The position numbers and the translations under genes were made by a program. The notes under the pieces were generated by a model. It made no database searches, was not told where the DNA came from, and saw nothing but the letters and a program-made list of their open reading frames with translations. 64,000 nt of DNA from assembly GCF_021582875.1 (NCBI RefSeq), contig NZ_CP091138.1, positions 2,914,001 to 2,978,000 on the forward strand, written 5' to 3'. This document shows, piece by piece, positions 9,888 to 18,043 of the stretch. Each line of letters opens with the position of its first letter. Positions within the stretch are counted from its first letter, which is position 1. The stretch is from Microbacterium sp. KUDC0406 (GTDB lineage Bacteria; Actinomycetota; Actinomycetes; Actinomycetales; Microbacteriaceae).

Positions 9888-11189
9888 ATGATCAGACGCG
9901 TCGTCTCGGCGAGCACCATCGGAACCGCGCTGGAGTGGTATGACTTCATGCTCTTCGGCACGGCGTCGGCCCTCGTCTTCAACAGGGTGTTCTTCGCCGA
10001 TGCCGATCCCGTGGCAGGCACGCTCGCCTCCTTCGCGACGTTCGCCGTCGGGTTCTTCGCCCGGCCGATCGGAGGACTGCTCTTCGGGCATCTCGGGGAT
10101 CGTTACGGACGCAAGTGGGTGCTCGTCGCGACGCTCACCATCATGGCGATCTCGTCGTGCCTGATCGGCGTGGTGCCCGACTACCGGACGATCGGCATCC
10201 TCGCCCCCATCCTGCTCGTGGTGCTCCGCATCGCGCAGGGGCTCGGCGCCGGTGCGGAGTATGCCGGCGGCTCGCTCATGGCCGCCGAGCACGCGCCGGA
10301 GGGCAAGCGCGGCCTCTACGCGGCGATTCCGCCGACGGGCAATGCGCTCGGCGTCATCCTCGCCGCGCTGGTGTTCACGCCGTTCACCTGGCTTCCAGAG
10401 GAGGAGTTCCTCGCCTGGGGATGGCGCATCCCGTTCCTGGTGAGCATCCTGATCCTGCCGGTGGGCCTCTACATCCGTCGACGGGTCGACGAGACCCCGG
10501 CCTTCACGAATGACGTGGAGCAGGGGCACCGCCATCGGGTGCCGTTCCTCGCGCTGATGCGCAGTCACCCGCGCCAGGTGATCCTGTCCGTTCTGGCGAG
10601 CGTGGGACCGAACGTGGCGACGTATGTGCCGAGCGTGTACGCGCTCAGCTACATCACCGGCAACGTGGGGCTCGCCGCATGGATCGCCACTGTGGGGGTA
10701 CTGATCGCGAACGTCGTGAAACTCGTGACCCTCCCGCTCTCCGGGGCGCTCTCAGATCGTTTCGGGCGAAGGAAGGTCTTCATCTCCGGCGCGCTGCTCT
10801 GCGCTCTGCTGGCCTTCCCGTTCTTCTGGTTGCTCGACTCCGGGCTCAGCATCCTGGTCTGGCTGGCGATGCTCCTGGTGCTGACCGTCTCGAACGATCT
10901 GATGCTCGGATCTCAGGCGGCACTGCTCGCCGAGCAGTTCGACAGCAGTGTGCGGTTCACCGGGGTGGCGTTCAGCCGAGAGTTCGCGGCGGCGGTGGCG
11001 GGCGGAACGCTGCCGTTCATCGCAGCCGCGCTCACGGCGGCCACGCACGGCACGTGGGCGATCTCTCTGGTGATGATCGGAATGAGCCTCGTCGCTGCGG
11101 TCGCGGCGTTCTTCCTCAAAGAGGGGAGCGGCCGCGCCCTCTGGGGCAGAGGCGCGGACAGTGTGGACCGGGTCGAGAGGGTCGGCTGA
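9888..11189 (+). CDS. MHS-family MFS transporter (metabolite:H+ symporter)
   Basis: 433 residues, about 12 membrane segments. The N-terminus (TALEWYDFMLFG, then FARPIGGLLFGHLGDRYGRK) is the hallmark of the metabolite:H+ symporter group that includes ProP, ShiA and KgtP. The RIAQGLGAGAEYAGG motif follows. Start ATG at 9888 with AAGGA six bases upstream. Members import organic acids, shikimate or osmolytes with a proton. It is the last gene of locus A and meets the SorC regulator tail-to-tail over a strong hairpin (11202-11239). Likely import of a small acidic product used by the same cluster. Confidence 0.88.
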   Translation: MIRRVVSASTIGTALEWYDFMLFGTASALVFNRVFFADADPVAGTLASFATFAVGFFARPIGGLLFGHLGDRYGRKWVLVATLTIMAISSCLIGVVPDYRTIGILAPILLVVLRIAQGLGAGAEYAGGSLMAAEHAPEGKRGLYAAIPPTGNALGVILAALVFTPFTWLPEEEFLAWGWRIPFLVSILILPVGLYIRRRVDETPAFTNDVEQGHRHRVPFLALMRSHPRQVILSVLASVGPNVATYVPSVYALSYITGNVGLAAWIATVGVLIANVVKLVTLPLSGALSDRFGRRKVFISGALLCALLAFPFFWLLDSGLSILVWLAMLLVLTVSNDLMLGSQAALLAEQFDSSVRFTGVAFSREFAAAVAGGTLPFIAAALTAATHGTWAISLVMIGMSLVAAVAAFFLKEGSGRALWGRGADSVDRVERVG

Positions 11190-11201
11190 GCCCGACCGAC
11201 T

Positions 11202-11239
11202 GCGACGACGCTTCCGGCTCAGCCCAGAAGCGTCGTCGC
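11202..11239. terminator. Bidirectional hairpin terminator between MFS and SorC genes
   Basis: Perfect 13-bp inverted repeat: GCGACGACGCTTC at 11202-11214 and its complement at 11227-11239, with a 12-nt loop that itself holds GGC/GCC. The right arm lies inside the last codons of the convergent regulator gene, so one structure serves both genes. Confidence 0.75.
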
Positions 11240-12160
11240 GGTCACCTCGTCGATGACGAGGTCCGTGACGAAGCCTCCGCGGAGTGCGGCAGTGAGCGCG
11301 GGCACCTTGTGATTACCGCAGGTGACGCAGATCCGTCGCGGGATCCCGAGCACCGCAGTGGGGTCGGGGCCCGTCGTCCGGTCGTTCATGCGGATCCGGT
11401 CGGTGCGTCCTTCAGCGTCGACGAAGGTCGTCGCGACGTCGCCGATGGCGCCGTCCTCGCGCAGCGCGCCGAACTCATCCTCGTCGAGGAAGTGGCCGTT
11501 CAGCCACGGCTGATTCGGATGGCCCTTGTTGACCGTGCCGACATTGAACAGGAAGAGGTCGGCTGAGGCGAGCATGCTCCTTGCGTTCCGCATCAGCCTT
11601 TCCCGCTCGATGAGCTGTTTGCTCTCGGGGGAGTCGAGGAAGATCGGGAACGGCACCTGCTGGATACTGGCGCCGAACGCGGAGGAGAAGCGCTCCAGGA
11701 TCCCCACGGAGTGGTGGATGCCGCTGGAGGACTGCCCGATTCCGTTGGCCTGGACGATCCACGAATTCGTGCAGGGCTTCGAGGTGAGGTGGCGGCTGAT
11801 CTCGTTGACCATGGTTCCCCAGGACAGCGCGAGCACCGCGTCGGCGTTCATCGTCTCGACGACGAGTGCCGCCGCCGCGTTCGCCGTGCGCGCGTAACGT
11901 TGATCGCCAGGGGTGCCGTCCGGAACGGCGACGACGCGCGCGCGGACGTTGTGGCGGGCGGCGATGGCCCGCTCGAGCGAGTCGATGCGGAACCGCGGCG
12001 GCAGGACTCTGATCTCCACGAGCCCGTTCTCTCGCGCCCCGGCGAGGAGGCGGGAGACACTGGATCGCGAGACCTGCAGATCGTGGGCGATCGCGGCCAT
12101 GGTCCTGCCCTCGTCGTAATACTGCTGTGCGGCCATGACGGCCAGCTCGTCAGGATCCAC
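11219..12160 (-). CDS. SorC/DeoR-family sugar-sensing transcriptional regulator
   Basis: 313 residues, GTG start at 12160 with a GGAAGGAAGGG ribosome site. Residues ~8-45 form a helix-turn-helix (AAQQYYDEGRTMAAIAHDLQ, then SRSSVSRLLAGA). The remainder is the SorC sugar-phosphate-binding domain, with 'ALSWGTM' and 'FNVGTV' blocks seen in the ribose-isomerase-like fold. Such proteins are usually tetrameric and respond to a phosphorylated sugar. It is transcribed toward locus A and is the natural candidate to control it. No clear operator was found in the 208-bp upstream gap. Confidence 0.87.
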   Translation of the reverse strand: MDPDELAVMAAQQYYDEGRTMAAIAHDLQVSRSSVSRLLAGARENGLVEIRVLPPRFRIDSLERAIAARHNVRARVVAVPDGTPGDQRYARTANAAAALVVETMNADAVLALSWGTMVNEISRHLTSKPCTNSWIVQANGIGQSSSGIHHSVGILERFSSAFGASIQQVPFPIFLDSPESKQLIERERLMRNARSMLASADLFLFNVGTVNKGHPNQPWLNGHFLDEDEFGALREDGAIGDVATTFVDAEGRTDRIRMNDRTTGPDPTAVLGIPRRICVTCGNHKVPALTAALRGGFVTDLVIDEVTATTLLG

Positions 12161-12368
12161 GACGCTGTCCCTTCCTTCCCGGTGCGCTGATCGGGGCGCA
12201 CTCTAAGCCATCGTAGGTCGGCAGGGCGCGGACCGAGGCTGCTCGTCCCGGGATTCGAGATCGACTCTTGGGTCCCGAGGCGGATCGGATCATGGCCTTC
12301 GGCGACCCGCAGCGACAGAAGCGAGCGCGGATGCCGCGTACACGGAAGAATTCGAGGAGGAGGTGGTC

Positions 12369-12479
12369 ATGAAGATCGGATATGATGCGCTGGAACAGGT
12401 GGCTCCGACCGCCGTGATCGACCAGTGCATGGCCGCGGCGCCCTTCGGTGGCGTGGCGCTCCCGAAGGCGCGCGCATGA
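12369..12479 (+). CDS. 36-residue small ORF upstream of cofE (leader or gene relic)
   Basis: An ATG at 12369 sits 6 nt after a very strong GAGGAGGAGG ribosome site, and the ORF ends in an ATGA overlap with cofE (12476-12479). The N-terminal text [13 protein letters not shown] loosely matches the N-terminus of the F420-dependent dehydrogenase three genes on ([14 protein letters not shown]). It may therefore be a decayed fragment of an F420-dependent luciferase-fold paralog, or a translational leader for cofE. The same frame is also open for at least 60 nt upstream of the ATG, so it could instead be the tail of a broken gene. Product function is not claimed. Confidence 0.4.
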   Translation: MKIGYDALEQVAPTAVIDQCMAAAPFGGVALPKARA

Positions 12480-13270
12480 ATACGCTGACCGTCTTCGCCC
12501 CGGAGGGCATCGGCGAGGTGCAGCCGGGCGAGGATCTCGCCGCGATGATCCTCGCCACGGGCGTGCGGCTCCGCGACGGCGACATCCTGGTCGTGACCTC
12601 GAAGGTCGTCTCGAAGGCCGAGGATCGGTACGTCCGCGCGGATGACCGCGAGGACGCGATCACCGCCGAGACGGTGCGGGTCGTGGCATCCCGCACTCGG
12701 AACGGGCACACGATGCGCATCGTCGAGAACCGGCTCGGCATGGTGTCGGCCGCCGCTGGCGTCGATGCCAGCAACACCCCTGATGGCTGGATCCTGCTGC
12801 TGCCGCTCGACCCGGATGCCTCGGCGCGAGCGCTCGCCGCGCGACTGCGCGAGGCCACGGGCCACCGGGTCGGCGTGCTGCTCAGCGACACACTCGGCCG
12901 GCCGTGGCGGGTCGGGCAGATCGACGTCGCGATCGGAGCCGCCGGCGTGCACGTCATCGAAGACCTGCGCGGCACGCTCGACTACGGCGGCAAGGCGCTC
13001 AGCGTCACAATGCCGTGCGTGGCCGACGAGCTCGCCGCCGCCGCCGAGCTCGTCAAGGGCAAGGCGCGCGGACTGCCGGTCGCGGTGATCCGTGGACGCG
13101 CCGACCTGGTCGGCGATCTCGACCTGCCGGGCGCCGCCTCGATCGTGCGCACCGGACCCGACGACCTGTTCCGCCTCGGCAGCGAGGAAGCGCGAGCCGA
13201 GGGATACGACGAGGGCTATGCCGCCGGCATCCGCTCTTCCGGAATCCGTTCCTCTGAAGGAGAGTCATGA
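12476..13270 (+). CDS. cofE: F420-0:gamma-glutamyl ligase CofE
   Basis: 264 residues. It adds glutamate(s) to F420-0 using GTP to give the polyglutamylated coenzyme F420. The family pattern is complete: [15 protein letters not shown], then [35 protein letters not shown], the [11 protein letters not shown] block and a [16 protein letters not shown]-terminal block. The nitroreductase-like domain fused to this enzyme in mycobacterial FbiB is absent, so this is the free-standing form. The start at 12476 overlaps the small upstream ORF; the stop overlaps the fgd start (13267-13270), giving one translationally coupled unit. Confidence 0.94.
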   Translation: MNTLTVFAPEGIGEVQPGEDLAAMILATGVRLRDGDILVVTSKVVSKAEDRYVRADDREDAITAETVRVVASRTRNGHTMRIVENRLGMVSAAAGVDASNTPDGWILLLPLDPDASARALAARLREATGHRVGVLLSDTLGRPWRVGQIDVAIGAAGVHVIEDLRGTLDYGGKALSVTMPCVADELAAAAELVKGKARGLPVAVIRGRADLVGDLDLPGAASIVRTGPDDLFRLGSEEARAEGYDEGYAAGIRSSGIRSSEGES

Positions 13271-14280
13271 CGCTGAAACTGGGTTACAAGGCGAGCGCAG
13301 AGCAGTTCGCGCCGCGCGAGCTCATCGAGATCGCGGTCGAGGCGGAGCGGCACGGCATGGAGTCGGTGTTCGTCAGCGATCACTTCCAGCCGTGGCGGCA
13401 CGACGGCGGACACGCGCCGTTCGCGCTCACCTGGATCGCGGCGGTCGGCGAGCGCACCTCGTCGATCCGGATCGGCACCTCCGTGATGACACCCACATTC
13501 CGGTACAACCCGGCGGTGCTCGCGCAGGCGTTCGCGAGCCTGGGATGCCTGTACCCCGACCGGATCATCCTGGGTGTCGGCACCGGGGAGGCGCTGAACG
13601 AGATCGCCACTGGCTTCCGTGGTGCCGGCGAGCAGGACTGGCCGGAGTTCAAGGAGCGCTACGCGCGGCTGCGCGAGGCCGTCCGCCTGATGCGCGCGCT
13701 GTGGTCGGGCGATCGGGTGAGCTTCGACGGGGAGTACTACTCCACGCACGACGCGTCGATCTACGACCGACCGGACGGCGGGGTGCCGATCTACATCGCG
13801 GCGGGCGGTCCGCAGATGGCGAAGTACGCCGGCCGCGCCGGCGACGGATTCATCTGCACCTCGGGCAAGGGAGCCGAGCTGTACGTCGACAAGCTGGTGC
13901 CGGCGGTGAAGGAGGGGCTCGAGCTGTCGGGGCGGTCGTTCGACGACTACGACCGGATGATCGAGATCAAGCTCTCCTACGAGGAGACCCGCGAGGCGGC
14001 CCTGGAGAACACCAGGTTCTGGTCGCCGCTGTCCCTGTCCGAGGAGCAGAAGCGCGGCATCACCGACCCCGTCGAGATGGAACGGGCGGCCGACGCCCTG
14101 CCGCTGGAGACCATCGCGAAGCGCTGGATCGTGGGCAGCGACCCCGACGAGGTCGTCGCGCAGATCCAGCAGTACGTGGACTGGGGGTTCAACCACCTCG
14201 TGTTCCACGCGCCCGGTCACGACCAGCGCCGGTTCCTGCAGCTGTTCGAGCGGGACCTCGCGCCGCGGCTGCGGGGCTGA
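13267..14280 (+). CDS. fgd: F420-dependent glucose-6-phosphate dehydrogenase
   Basis: 337 residues, the usual FGD length. Luciferase-like TIM barrel with [14 protein letters not shown] at the N-terminus, [19 protein letters not shown] near residues 34-52 (His of the active site), and [20 protein letters not shown]. These are the characteristic FGD blocks. It oxidises glucose-6-phosphate to 6-phosphogluconolactone while reducing F420 to F420H2, supplying the reductant for F420-dependent enzymes. It is coupled to cofE by ATGA. A small hairpin (about 14273-14293) separates it from the convergent next gene. Confidence 0.94.
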   Translation: MTLKLGYKASAEQFAPRELIEIAVEAERHGMESVFVSDHFQPWRHDGGHAPFALTWIAAVGERTSSIRIGTSVMTPTFRYNPAVLAQAFASLGCLYPDRIILGVGTGEALNEIATGFRGAGEQDWPEFKERYARLREAVRLMRALWSGDRVSFDGEYYSTHDASIYDRPDGGVPIYIAAGGPQMAKYAGRAGDGFICTSGKGAELYVDKLVPAVKEGLELSGRSFDDYDRMIEIKLSYEETREAALENTRFWSPLSLSEEQKRGITDPVEMERAADALPLETIAKRWIVGSDPDEVVAQIQQYVDWGFNHLVFHAPGHDQRRFLQLFERDLAPRLRG

Positions 14281-14285
14281 TCGGC

Positions 14286-14615
14286 TCAGCGCCCGTTGTC
14301 ATCCGGTGGCGGGAAGGCGGAGTGCTCATCGACCGACTTCGCGACCGGAGGGGAGCTGACCCGCCCCAGGTAGAGATCGTTGATGGGCTCGCCGACGCCC
14401 TCCAGATCCCGCCTTCTAAACCCTGTCGACAGGACTGAGCGCAGCAGCAGACCGAGGCCGATGAACGCCGCGATCGCCCAGGGGATGGCCGTCCCGATCC
14501 CTGTGCTCAGCGCGGTCCAGTCGAAGATCCCGGCGAGCACGTACAGCAGCAGGCCGACCGCGACCAGAGCGAGCGCGGCCACGACCAGCGCTCGACGCCA
14601 GAGGTGTCGCTTCAT
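14286..14615 (-). CDS. Small two-helix membrane protein
   Basis: 109 residues. Two hydrophobic segments (about 9-30 and 37-60) precede a polar, Pro-rich cytoplasmic tail. ATG at 14615 with an AGGGGG ribosome site. I do not recognise a family. It lies between fgd and the F420-0 transporter cassette but has its own spacing on both sides, so a shared role is not implied. Confidence 0.6.
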   Translation of the reverse strand: MKRHLWRRALVVAALALVAVGLLLYVLAGIFDWTALSTGIGTAIPWAIAAFIGLGLLLRSVLSTGFRRRDLEGVGEPINDLYLGRVSSPPVAKSVDEHSAFPPPDDNGR

Positions 14616-14702
14616 CGTGCCCCCTGCATCCTTGAGATCGGAGTGATACCCACTATCCCGCTGTTCAGCGCCTTGCGGAAGGCCGACAAGTGAACGACCG
14701 CG

Positions 14703-15494
14703 TCAGTCCACCCTCGGCGCATCCACCGGTTCGCCGAACACGATCAGCGGGCGCCCGGCATGCTCGACGACCTCGGCGGAGACCCGCCAGACGTCCCGCA
14801 CGCATTCGGGCGTGAGCACGTCGGCGGGGGAGCCGGCCGCGCGCACGACGCCGTCGGCGAGCACGACGACGTGATCGGCGAACCGGGCGGCGTGGTTCAG
14901 ATCGTGCAGCGCGGCGATCACGGTGAGCCCATCACTGGCGAGGTCGCGCAGCAGCCGCAGCGATGAGAGCTGCGCGTGCACATCGAGATGGTTGGTCGGC
15001 TCGTCGCAGAGCAGCAGCCGTGGCTGCTGGGCGAGTGCGCGCGCCAGGTTCGCCCGCTGACGCTCGCCCCCGGAGAGGGATGCCGCATCCCGATCCGCGA
15101 ACTCCGCGGCGCCCGCTCGTCGCAGGCTGTCCTCGACGACGTCCTCGTCATCGCTGCTGGCCGCGGCCAGCAGGCCCTGATGCGGGATGCGTCCGAGCTC
15201 GACGATCTCGCGGACCGTCAGCCCCTCCGCTTCGGTCCACTCCTGCTCGACGAGGGCGATGCGCCGCGCCCGCTCGCGCCTGCTCAGCCGGCGCAGTTCG
15301 GAACCGTCGTGCGCGATCATGCCGTCCTGCGCGGTGAGCACGCCGGCGATCAGCCGCAGCAGCGTGCTCTTGCCCGCGCCGTTCGGGCCGAGCACGGCGG
15401 TCACGGCTCCGGAGGGCGCGGTGATGCCGACGCCGTCCACGATCATCCGCCCGCCGGCGCTGTACCGCAGCCGTTCGGTCTGCAGCCCGCTCAT
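14703..15494 (-). CDS. ABC transporter ATP-binding protein, proposed F420-0 importer
   Basis: 263 residues. FecE/BtuD-type ATPase: Walker A GPNGAGKS at 36-43, ABC signature LSGGE at 140-144, Walker B LLLCDE at 160-165 and the EPTNHLD D-loop. It belongs with the adjacent permease and lipoprotein, whose gene context (cofE plus fgd nearby) matches the cassette that TIGRFAM named the proposed F420-0 ABC transporter of actinobacteria. It starts in an ATGA-type overlap with a 50-codon ORF rather than directly with the permease, which is unusual. Confidence 0.82.
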   Translation of the reverse strand: MSGLQTERLRYSAGGRMIVDGVGITAPSGAVTAVLGPNGAGKSTLLRLIAGVLTAQDGMIAHDGSELRRLSRRERARRIALVEQEWTEAEGLTVREIVELGRIPHQGLLAAASSDDEDVVEDSLRRAGAAEFADRDAASLSGGERQRANLARALAQQPRLLLCDEPTNHLDVHAQLSSLRLLRDLASDGLTVIAALHDLNHAARFADHVVVLADGVVRAAGSPADVLTPECVRDVWRVSAEVVEHAGRPLIVFGEPVDAPRVD

Positions 15495-15643
15495 CCGGCG
15501 ATCCCCTCGTCACTGGTCCGCCGCTTCGTCACCCGGGACAGGAGAGCGTGCGAATACAGGATGCTGTCGCGGCATCCGTCCTGTTCTGGGCGGATCTCCT
15601 GTTCTCGATGACGGCGGATGCCGACCGGGCGCAGCCCGCTCAT
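15491..15643 (-). CDS. 50-residue ORF wedged between permease and ATPase genes
   Basis: The ORF begins with ATG at 15643, overlapping the permease stop by 4 nt. It ends at 15491-15493, overlapping the ATPase ATG by 4 nt, so coupling is perfect at both ends. It starts MSGL, as does the ATPase. Both starts lie in an identical 13-bp sequence (15482-15494 and 15631-15643), consistent with an insertion or duplication. The interior folds into nested hairpins: 15538-15545 with 15595-15602, and 15556-15564 with 15572-15584. No family recognised; the peptide is Arg-rich and may be only a translational bridge. Confidence 0.45.
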   Translation of the reverse strand: MSGLRPVGIRRHREQEIRPEQDGCRDSILYSHALLSRVTKRRTSDEGIAG

Positions 15644-16722
15644 GCCCGCATCCTCCGCCGGCGTCCCATCCTCATCAGGAGCACGACGAACACCGGCCCG
15701 CCGATCAGCGCGGTGACGATGCCGACCGGCAGTTCGCGTGGGTCGAAGGCGGTTCGCGCGATCGTGTCGGCCCAAAGCAGGAACACGGCGCCGACCAGGA
15801 AGGATGCCGGCAGCAGCACCCGATGCCGCACGCCGACCACGGCGCGGGTGGCGTGCGGCAGGATCAGGCCGACGAATCCGACCGATCCGCTCACGGCGAC
15901 GAGCGCGCCGGTCAGCAGCGCGCAGAATCCGAACAGCGCGACGCGAACCGGGCCGACGGGCACCCCCAGCGCGGAGGCCGCCGAGTCGCCCAGCGCGAGG
16001 CTGTCCAGTACCCGCGCCGACGCCAGCAGCGGCAGCGCGCAGGCGGCCATGACGATCGCGGCGAGGGTGACGTCCGCCCAGTCCGCACCCGACAGCGATC
16101 CGAGCAGCCAGCCCAGGATCTCGCGGTAGCTGTCGTTGTTCGAGCTCCAGAAGATCACCAGGCTGGTCAGCGCCGACAGCACCGCCGACACGGCGAGCCC
16201 GGCGAGGATCGTCGACGTCGGCGAGCCCCCGCCCGCCGCACGGGAGATGCCGAGGGTCAGGACCAGTGCGATCATCGCACCGGCGAACGCGGCCGCAGGC
16301 AGGGCGATCGCCGCGCCGAGCACGAGCACGAGCACAGCGCCGGTGGATGCCCCGGACGACAGCCCCAGCAGATAGGGGTCGGCGAGGGGGTTGCGGGTCA
16401 GCGCCTGCATGACCGCGCCGCACACGGCGAGGCCGCCGCCGACCACCACAGCGGTCAGCACCCGTGGTGTCCGCAGACGCCAGACGATGGCGTCCTGCGT
16501 CACCGGGAGTACGGGATGCCCGCCGGTGACGTGCGCCCAGAGCGTGCCGGCGACGTCACCGGGTGCGATGCGCGCCGGGCCGATGCCGATGGCGACCACG
16601 ATGGACACGGCCAGCAGGGCGAGCAGTGCCACCAGAACTGCGGCGGTCCGCATCCGCGGCATCCGGGTCCTGCTCTGCGAGGTGCGCGCCGGTGGCGCGA
16701 CCCGCACCGGCGCGGAGGTCAT
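15640..16722 (-). CDS. FecCD-family ABC permease, proposed F420-0 importer
   Basis: 360 residues with the ~10 membrane helices of the vitamin B12/siderophore permease family. Marker blocks: RTPRVLTAVVVGGGLAVCGAVMQALTRNPLADP-like region (about residues 108-140), then LLGLSSGASTGAVL, LGWLLGSLSGADW and a C-terminal FVGLILPHATRAVVG block. These form the coupling surface and core of FecCD permeases. The start overlaps the lipoprotein stop (16719-16722). Role: membrane channel for the substrate delivered by the lipoprotein, inferred to be F420-0. Confidence 0.88.
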   Translation of the reverse strand: MTSAPVRVAPPARTSQSRTRMPRMRTAAVLVALLALLAVSIVVAIGIGPARIAPGDVAGTLWAHVTGGHPVLPVTQDAIVWRLRTPRVLTAVVVGGGLAVCGAVMQALTRNPLADPYLLGLSSGASTGAVLVLVLGAAIALPAAAFAGAMIALVLTLGISRAAGGGSPTSTILAGLAVSAVLSALTSLVIFWSSNNDSYREILGWLLGSLSGADWADVTLAAIVMAACALPLLASARVLDSLALGDSAASALGVPVGPVRVALFGFCALLTGALVAVSGSVGFVGLILPHATRAVVGVRHRVLLPASFLVGAVFLLWADTIARTAFDPRELPVGIVTALIGGPVFVVLLMRMGRRRRMRA

Positions 16723-17699
16723 CGCTCCGCCAGCTGGTCGATCAGGGAGGCGACGGCGTCGACATTGCGCACTCCCGACTCGGTGGCGGGAAAGTCGACG
16801 GTGAGGAAGGCGTCGTTCTGCACTGCCTTCAGCGTGGACGCCACCGGGTTCGCCTTCAGCACGTCGATCTTGTGCTGGGCGGTGTTCCAGGTCGAGTCGA
16901 CCAGCACGATCACGTCGGGGTTCAGATCGGCGACCTTCTCCCAGGAGGTGGAGAACCAGCTCTCCTTGACGTCGGAGAACGCGTTGGTCAGCCCGGCGCT
17001 GTGCATGAGCAGCTGCGGGGCGCCGATGCCCGCGCCGACGAACGGCTGATCGCTGCCGGAGGAGTACCAGACGGCGGTCAGGCCACGGTCGTCGGGGCGG
17101 AGTTCCGCGAGCTGCGCCTTCTGCTCGTCGACCAGCTTCTTCGCGGCATCCTTCTCGCCGAGCAGATCGCCGGCCTGCAGGAACGAGTCGAAGACGGCGT
17201 CGAAGGTGAGCGGGTCGGGCTGGTACTTCTTCTCCTGGCAGGCGGCCGGTGCGACATAGGTGGTGACGCCGAGCTGCTGCAGCGCGTCACGCTCGCCGAC
17301 GCCGTCGGCCGAGAAGTTGGACTCCCAGCCGGCGAACACGAAGTCGGGATTCAGGGCGAGAACGGCCTCCTGCGAGGGCACCTTCTCGGCGATCACCGGG
17401 ATGCCCTTGCCCGCCGACGCGAGGTCGGCCGGCAGCGGGCCGTCGGAGTAGGCGCTGCCGACGATCCGGTCGCCGGCGCCGAGCGCCAGGGCCAGTTCGA
17501 GGGTGGACGACTTCACCGTGACGATGCGCTGCGGGGGGCTGTCGACGGTCACCTCGGTGCCGCAGTTGTCGACCGTGACGGCGGATGCTGCAGACGAAGA
17601 CGTCGGCTCCGCGGATGCACCGGAGGAGCAGGATGCCAGGGCCGGCACCGCCAGGGCGACGAGGGTGAGCGCGGCGACCGGGCGCAGGGTGCGGGGCAT
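16719..17699 (-). CDS. Substrate-binding lipoprotein, proposed F420-0 importer
   Basis: 326 residues. Lipoprotein signal with lipobox LASC, lipid Cys at residue 24, so it is tethered outside the membrane. After a Ser/Ala-rich linker comes a class III (TroA/BtuF-like) binding domain: PQRIVTVKSSTLELALALGAGDRIVG and an NPDFVFAGWES block. It is first in the minus-strand operon SBP-permease-(small ORF)-ATPase, all linked by 4-nt overlaps. The ligand is inferred from the neighbouring cofE and fgd; without that context it would be called a siderophore or B12 binder. Confidence 0.83.
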   Translation of the reverse strand: MPRTLRPVAALTLVALAVPALASCSSGASAEPTSSSAASAVTVDNCGTEVTVDSPPQRIVTVKSSTLELALALGAGDRIVGSAYSDGPLPADLASAGKGIPVIAEKVPSQEAVLALNPDFVFAGWESNFSADGVGERDALQQLGVTTYVAPAACQEKKYQPDPLTFDAVFDSFLQAGDLLGEKDAAKKLVDEQKAQLAELRPDDRGLTAVWYSSGSDQPFVGAGIGAPQLLMHSAGLTNAFSDVKESWFSTSWEKVADLNPDVIVLVDSTWNTAQHKIDVLKANPVASTLKAVQNDAFLTVDFPATESGVRNVDAVASLIDQLAER

Positions 17700-17790
17700 G
17701 TTTCCTCCGAGACGCTCGCGGACGAGGCTGTCGCTGACCGATCAATCATCCCACCGGCTCCGCCGGGCCGGCGCGCAGGCGCGAAGAAGG

Positions 17791-17829
17791 GCGGGTGTCT
17801 CCGTGAAATGGGAGGTCGGAGACACCCGC
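17791..17829 (-). terminator. Hairpin upstream of the F420-0 transporter operon
   Basis: Perfect 12-bp arms (GCGGGTGTCTCC at 17791-17802, complement at 17818-17829), 15-nt loop. On the minus strand it is followed by a short pyrimidine run (CCTTCTTC), as in a weak intrinsic terminator. It could also be a 5'-leader structure of the transporter mRNA. Confidence 0.5.
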
Positions 17830-17856
17830 CGGGCGGCGCGGGAGGGCGCCACCCTT

Positions 17857-17903
17857 CCAGGACCGTGACCCGGGTTGGGATGGGAGACGGTCACGGGTCC
17901 TGG
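17857..17903. repeat. Imperfect inverted repeat
   Basis: Arms 17857-17870 and 17889-17903 pair over 14 bp with one bulged base. Second of three tandem hairpins in this gap. Confidence 0.5.
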
Positions 17904-18002
17904 ATCACGGATGCCGGCGGGGAGTCGCCGGCCATCCGCACCGTGGGTTCGGCGCAGAGGCCCTCCGGCGTTGGCGCCGGTGCCCACGGGGGTCTGTGGG
18001 GT

Positions 18003-18038
18003 GTCCGGGAGGCCCCGCGTGCGCAGGGTCTCCCGGAC
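18003..18038 (-). terminator. Terminator hairpin of the chaplin-like gene
   Basis: GTCCGGGAG (18003-18011) pairs with CTCCCGGAC (18030-18038); inner bases add further pairing. It starts 6 bp after the stop codon of the minus-strand surface-protein gene. Confidence 0.65.
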
Positions 18039-18043
18039 GGCGT

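Larger units (their letters stand above)
17700..18043. other. Intergenic region with three hairpins
   Basis: 344 bp without a gene, between the surface-protein gene (ends 18044) and the F420-0 lipoprotein (starts 17699), both on the minus strand. It holds three inverted repeats, listed separately. The ~90 bp next to 17699 should contain the transporter promoter, but no confident -35/-10 pair is visible. Confidence 0.6.
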
